From Faecalibacterium sp. UBA1762 (GTDB lineage Bacteria; Bacillota; Clostridia; Oscillospirales; Ruminococcaceae), in NCBI GenBank assembly GCA_002314755.1, contig DCHC01000013.1, positions 1 to 24,955 on the forward strand: a DNA stretch of 24,955 nucleotides, read 5' to 3'. This document shows positions 23,530 to 24,955 of the stretch, piece after piece. The position numbers and the translations under genes are program-made. The notes under the pieces were generated by a model. The model saw only the letters and a program-made list of their open reading frames with translations, was not told where the DNA came from and searched no databases. The stretch's first letter is position 1. Each line of letters begins with the position of its first letter.

Positions 23530-24557
23530 TCAGTATTCTATTTTAATCAGCTTTATACCACTGTCGGTATCGCCAACGCAGAACCTGGCGGCAACCTCGT
23601 GGGTATTCATTGGCGGTGAAATCATACGGGTACCGGATGGGAAATAAGAAGGAGACTGATCCGGAATGGTGGAACCGCAGGGCGACCAGTTCCGCTTTTG
23701 AAGAGTATACAAGGATTGCTTTGCACGGTCACCCTCGGCAAGACCGAACAGAACAGCCAGCGCATTGCAGTCCTGCGGTATAGCAGTACGGTCAAAGCTG
23801 TCGCAAAAAGCGGATAAATCCTCATTCCCAAACCGCTCGTTGTAGGCTTTGTGTACCGTGGCGGCAAGCTCGACCCATTCGTCGCTGCGCTCATCCCGTA
23901 GTTCGTTTCCCAGCCACGCCATCTCTTTCAGTGCCTGATAATAAAGTGCGTTCAGATATGTCTTTTCTCCCAGTCGGTCACGACTACCGGTATACTCTAC
24001 GCAACTGCTGTAGGTGGAAAAGGTGTTATCATACACCGGCAGTTGATAAATCAACCCGTCTGCGCCCATTCGCTCGATCATCCAGCGAAGGCTCATTACA
24101 AGGCTTTCAAAATGTCTTTTTTCAAAGTCAAGGTTGCCGCTGAAACGGTAGTGATTGGCGGCCATAATAATACGCTAGGCATAGTAATCCCACAGCCCGG
24201 AAAGACGGTTAAAGGGACTGCAGGCAATGCCGTTGACCACCTCGTTGTGCTGCAACGAAGGTGAGGCATCGGTAAGCTCCATATCCCCAAAGGAGTAGTA
24301 ATCGGTCAGAGCGTCAATGATCCCGTCGCCGGAGAAAAAACTTCATCTCATCCCGGGGACAGCTTTCATATTCCTGGTGCTTATTGACATGGAGAGTGTA
24401 TTTGCCTAATTCCCACGCGCAGTTCAACAGGTCTTCGTCGCAATGGAACCAGCCTTTTTGCAGGGTTGGCGCCATACACCGTCGAATACGAATATGAGCA
24501 AGCTCAATCCGCTGGCGTTGCCCGGGGAAGGTTATTTTAATGATATAAAGGCAGTGC
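23530..24557 (-). pseudogene. Broken GH78-like (alpha-L-rhamnosidase-type) gene, 5' truncated
   Basis: Read on the minus strand, similarity begins about 24557 (LYIIKITFPGQRQ, right after a TAA) and runs through GWFHCDEDLLNCAWELGKYT and ESCPRDEMKFF, the region of the GH78 D-x-P-x-R-E-type active-site motif. At 24335-24340 a run of six A (T on the coding strand) shifts the frame: with five it reads FFSGDGIIDALTDYYSFGD. The frame then goes through LWDYYA-stop-RIIMAANHYR (TAG at 24175-24177) and on to TGA at 23530, with the six-hairpin-type segments DGLIYQLPVYDN and DCNALAVLFGLAEGDRAK. The N-terminal beta domains are absent. Three defects: truncation, frameshift, nonsense codon. It was probably co-transcribed with the GH20-like gene 35 nt downstream. 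Confidence 0.75.
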
Positions 24558-24775
24558 GCTTAAAGCTTATCTGAGGGAAAATGGGATTGTTCCAGCAACA
24601 CAATAGCATAAACGGTATACAGTGTCAAGCAAAGAAAAATAGATATGTAATATCCGGGTTAGAAGAAGCTCTAAAATAATAGTCCGTTTTATGACGCTGC
24701 ACACCTTGTATAATTATGAATAGAAAGCTCAGGCAGAGCTTGATAAAACATATCATAAAAAGAGGAACAACAAAG
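24558..24775. other. Intergenic region at a probable insertion or deletion junction
   Basis: No intact gene. The plus strand holds a 20-codon open end (LKAYLRENGIVPATQ then TAG, about 24544-24605) that looks like the C-terminus of a lost gene; it could be chance. TATAAT at 24709-24714 with a poor -35 may serve the small ORF at 24776. GH78 similarity stops at the left edge, so the two halves of the region seem to have been joined secondarily. Confidence 0.35.
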
Positions 24776-24886
24776 ATGAAAAACGAAGCGGCAGCAGCTT
24801 ATGAACTGGAAGAATGGTTTTGGATTGCCTCTCAATGGGAGGAGGAACCGGAGATTGATGACCCTTGGCAAAGAAATGTCGATTGA
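24776..24886 (+). CDS. Small acidic protein, 36 aa, unknown
   Basis: ATG at 24776 with AAGAGGAAC about 8 nt upstream, a good ribosome binding site. It starts MKNEAAAAYELEEWFWIASQ and ends EIDDPWQRNVD: acidic, rich in Trp and Glu, no membrane segment. It overlaps the next ORF by 11 nt, a sign of translational coupling. Such short paired ORFs are common at the start of mobile-element modules in Bacillota, but nothing here proves that. Not recognised. Confidence 0.5.
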   Translation: MKNEAAAAYELEEWFWIASQWEEEPEIDDPWQRNVD

Positions 24887-24955
24887 AAATCTCGCTTTAC
24901 GGCAATTAAAACACCTGCAGAGGGAAACAGAGGAAAAAATCAAAAAAGCGAAAAA
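24876..24955 (+). CDS. Partial ORF running off the window, unknown
   Basis: ATG at 24876, at least 26 codons, open to the window end. It begins MSIENLALRQLKHLQRETEE and continues in a Lys/Glu-rich helical style, possibly a coiled coil. It overlaps the 36-aa ORF by 11 nt and has only a weak ribosome binding site (AAAG), so it probably depends on coupling. Function unknown because only the N-terminus is present. Confidence 0.45.
   Translation, partial: MSIENLALRQLKHLQRETEEKIKKAK

Noticed and set aside
1..24955. CRISPR array, rRNA, tRNA, insertion sequence ends
   Set aside because: No regularly spaced repeats, no cloverleaf or rRNA segments and no transposase reading frame were seen on either strand.

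Overview
The window looks like a chromosomal stretch from a low-to-mid GC Bacillota, probably a gut-type Clostridia (Oscillospirales-like). This rests on sigma-A style promoters (TTGACA, 17 bp, TATAAT), strong purine-rich ribosome binding sites, TTG starts, U-tract terminators, a YibE/F-family protein, a 929-residue SecA with a C-terminal zinc motif, an NhaC-type antiporter, and several carbohydrate enzymes without signal peptides. The genus is an inference only.

Layout. (1) Positions 55-2352, minus strand: a Wzx/MATE-like polysaccharide flippase followed by a membrane-anchored glycerophosphodiester phosphodiesterase, an envelope gene pair. (2) Positions 2559-10944, plus strand: the most distinctive part, a four-gene run behind one good promoter. 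It holds two tandem paralogues of about 986 residues that look like intracellular GH106-type TIM-barrel glycoside hydrolases, then an aldo/keto reductase, then a protein of the uroporphyrinogen decarboxylase/MtaA methyltransferase superfamily. A related hairpin follows each paralogue. (3) Positions 11034-13936: a GH43-type glycosidase (minus) and an aldo/keto reductase with two [4Fe-4S] motifs (plus), divergent from back-to-back promoters. (4) Positions 14011-18237, minus strand: a YibE/F-family membrane protein behind a perfect 16-bp palindrome, and secA. (5) Positions 18288-18710: a long intergenic region with the secA promoter, a probable stand-alone small RNA of about 130 nt, and the promoter of the next gene. 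(6) Positions 18760-21442, plus strand: NhaC-family antiporter and DNA polymerase IV. (7) Positions 21545-24557, minus strand: a 41-residue hydrophobic peptide gene, a GNAT acetyltransferase, and two decayed glycoside hydrolase genes (GH20-like and GH78-like), each with an in-frame TAG plus a frame change. (8) Positions 24558-24955: a probable junction followed by two overlapping small plus-strand ORFs of unknown type.

How it fits together. The carbohydrate genes (tandem GH106-like enzymes, GH43, broken GH78 rhamnosidase-like and GH20-like enzymes, two aldo/keto reductases and the URO-D-like protein) suggest an accessory region for processing imported plant-type glycans or glycosides in the cytoplasm. 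It sits among housekeeping genes (secA, dinB, antiporter). No sugar transporter or transcription regulator for it lies inside the window. The decayed enzymes show that part of this capacity is being lost.
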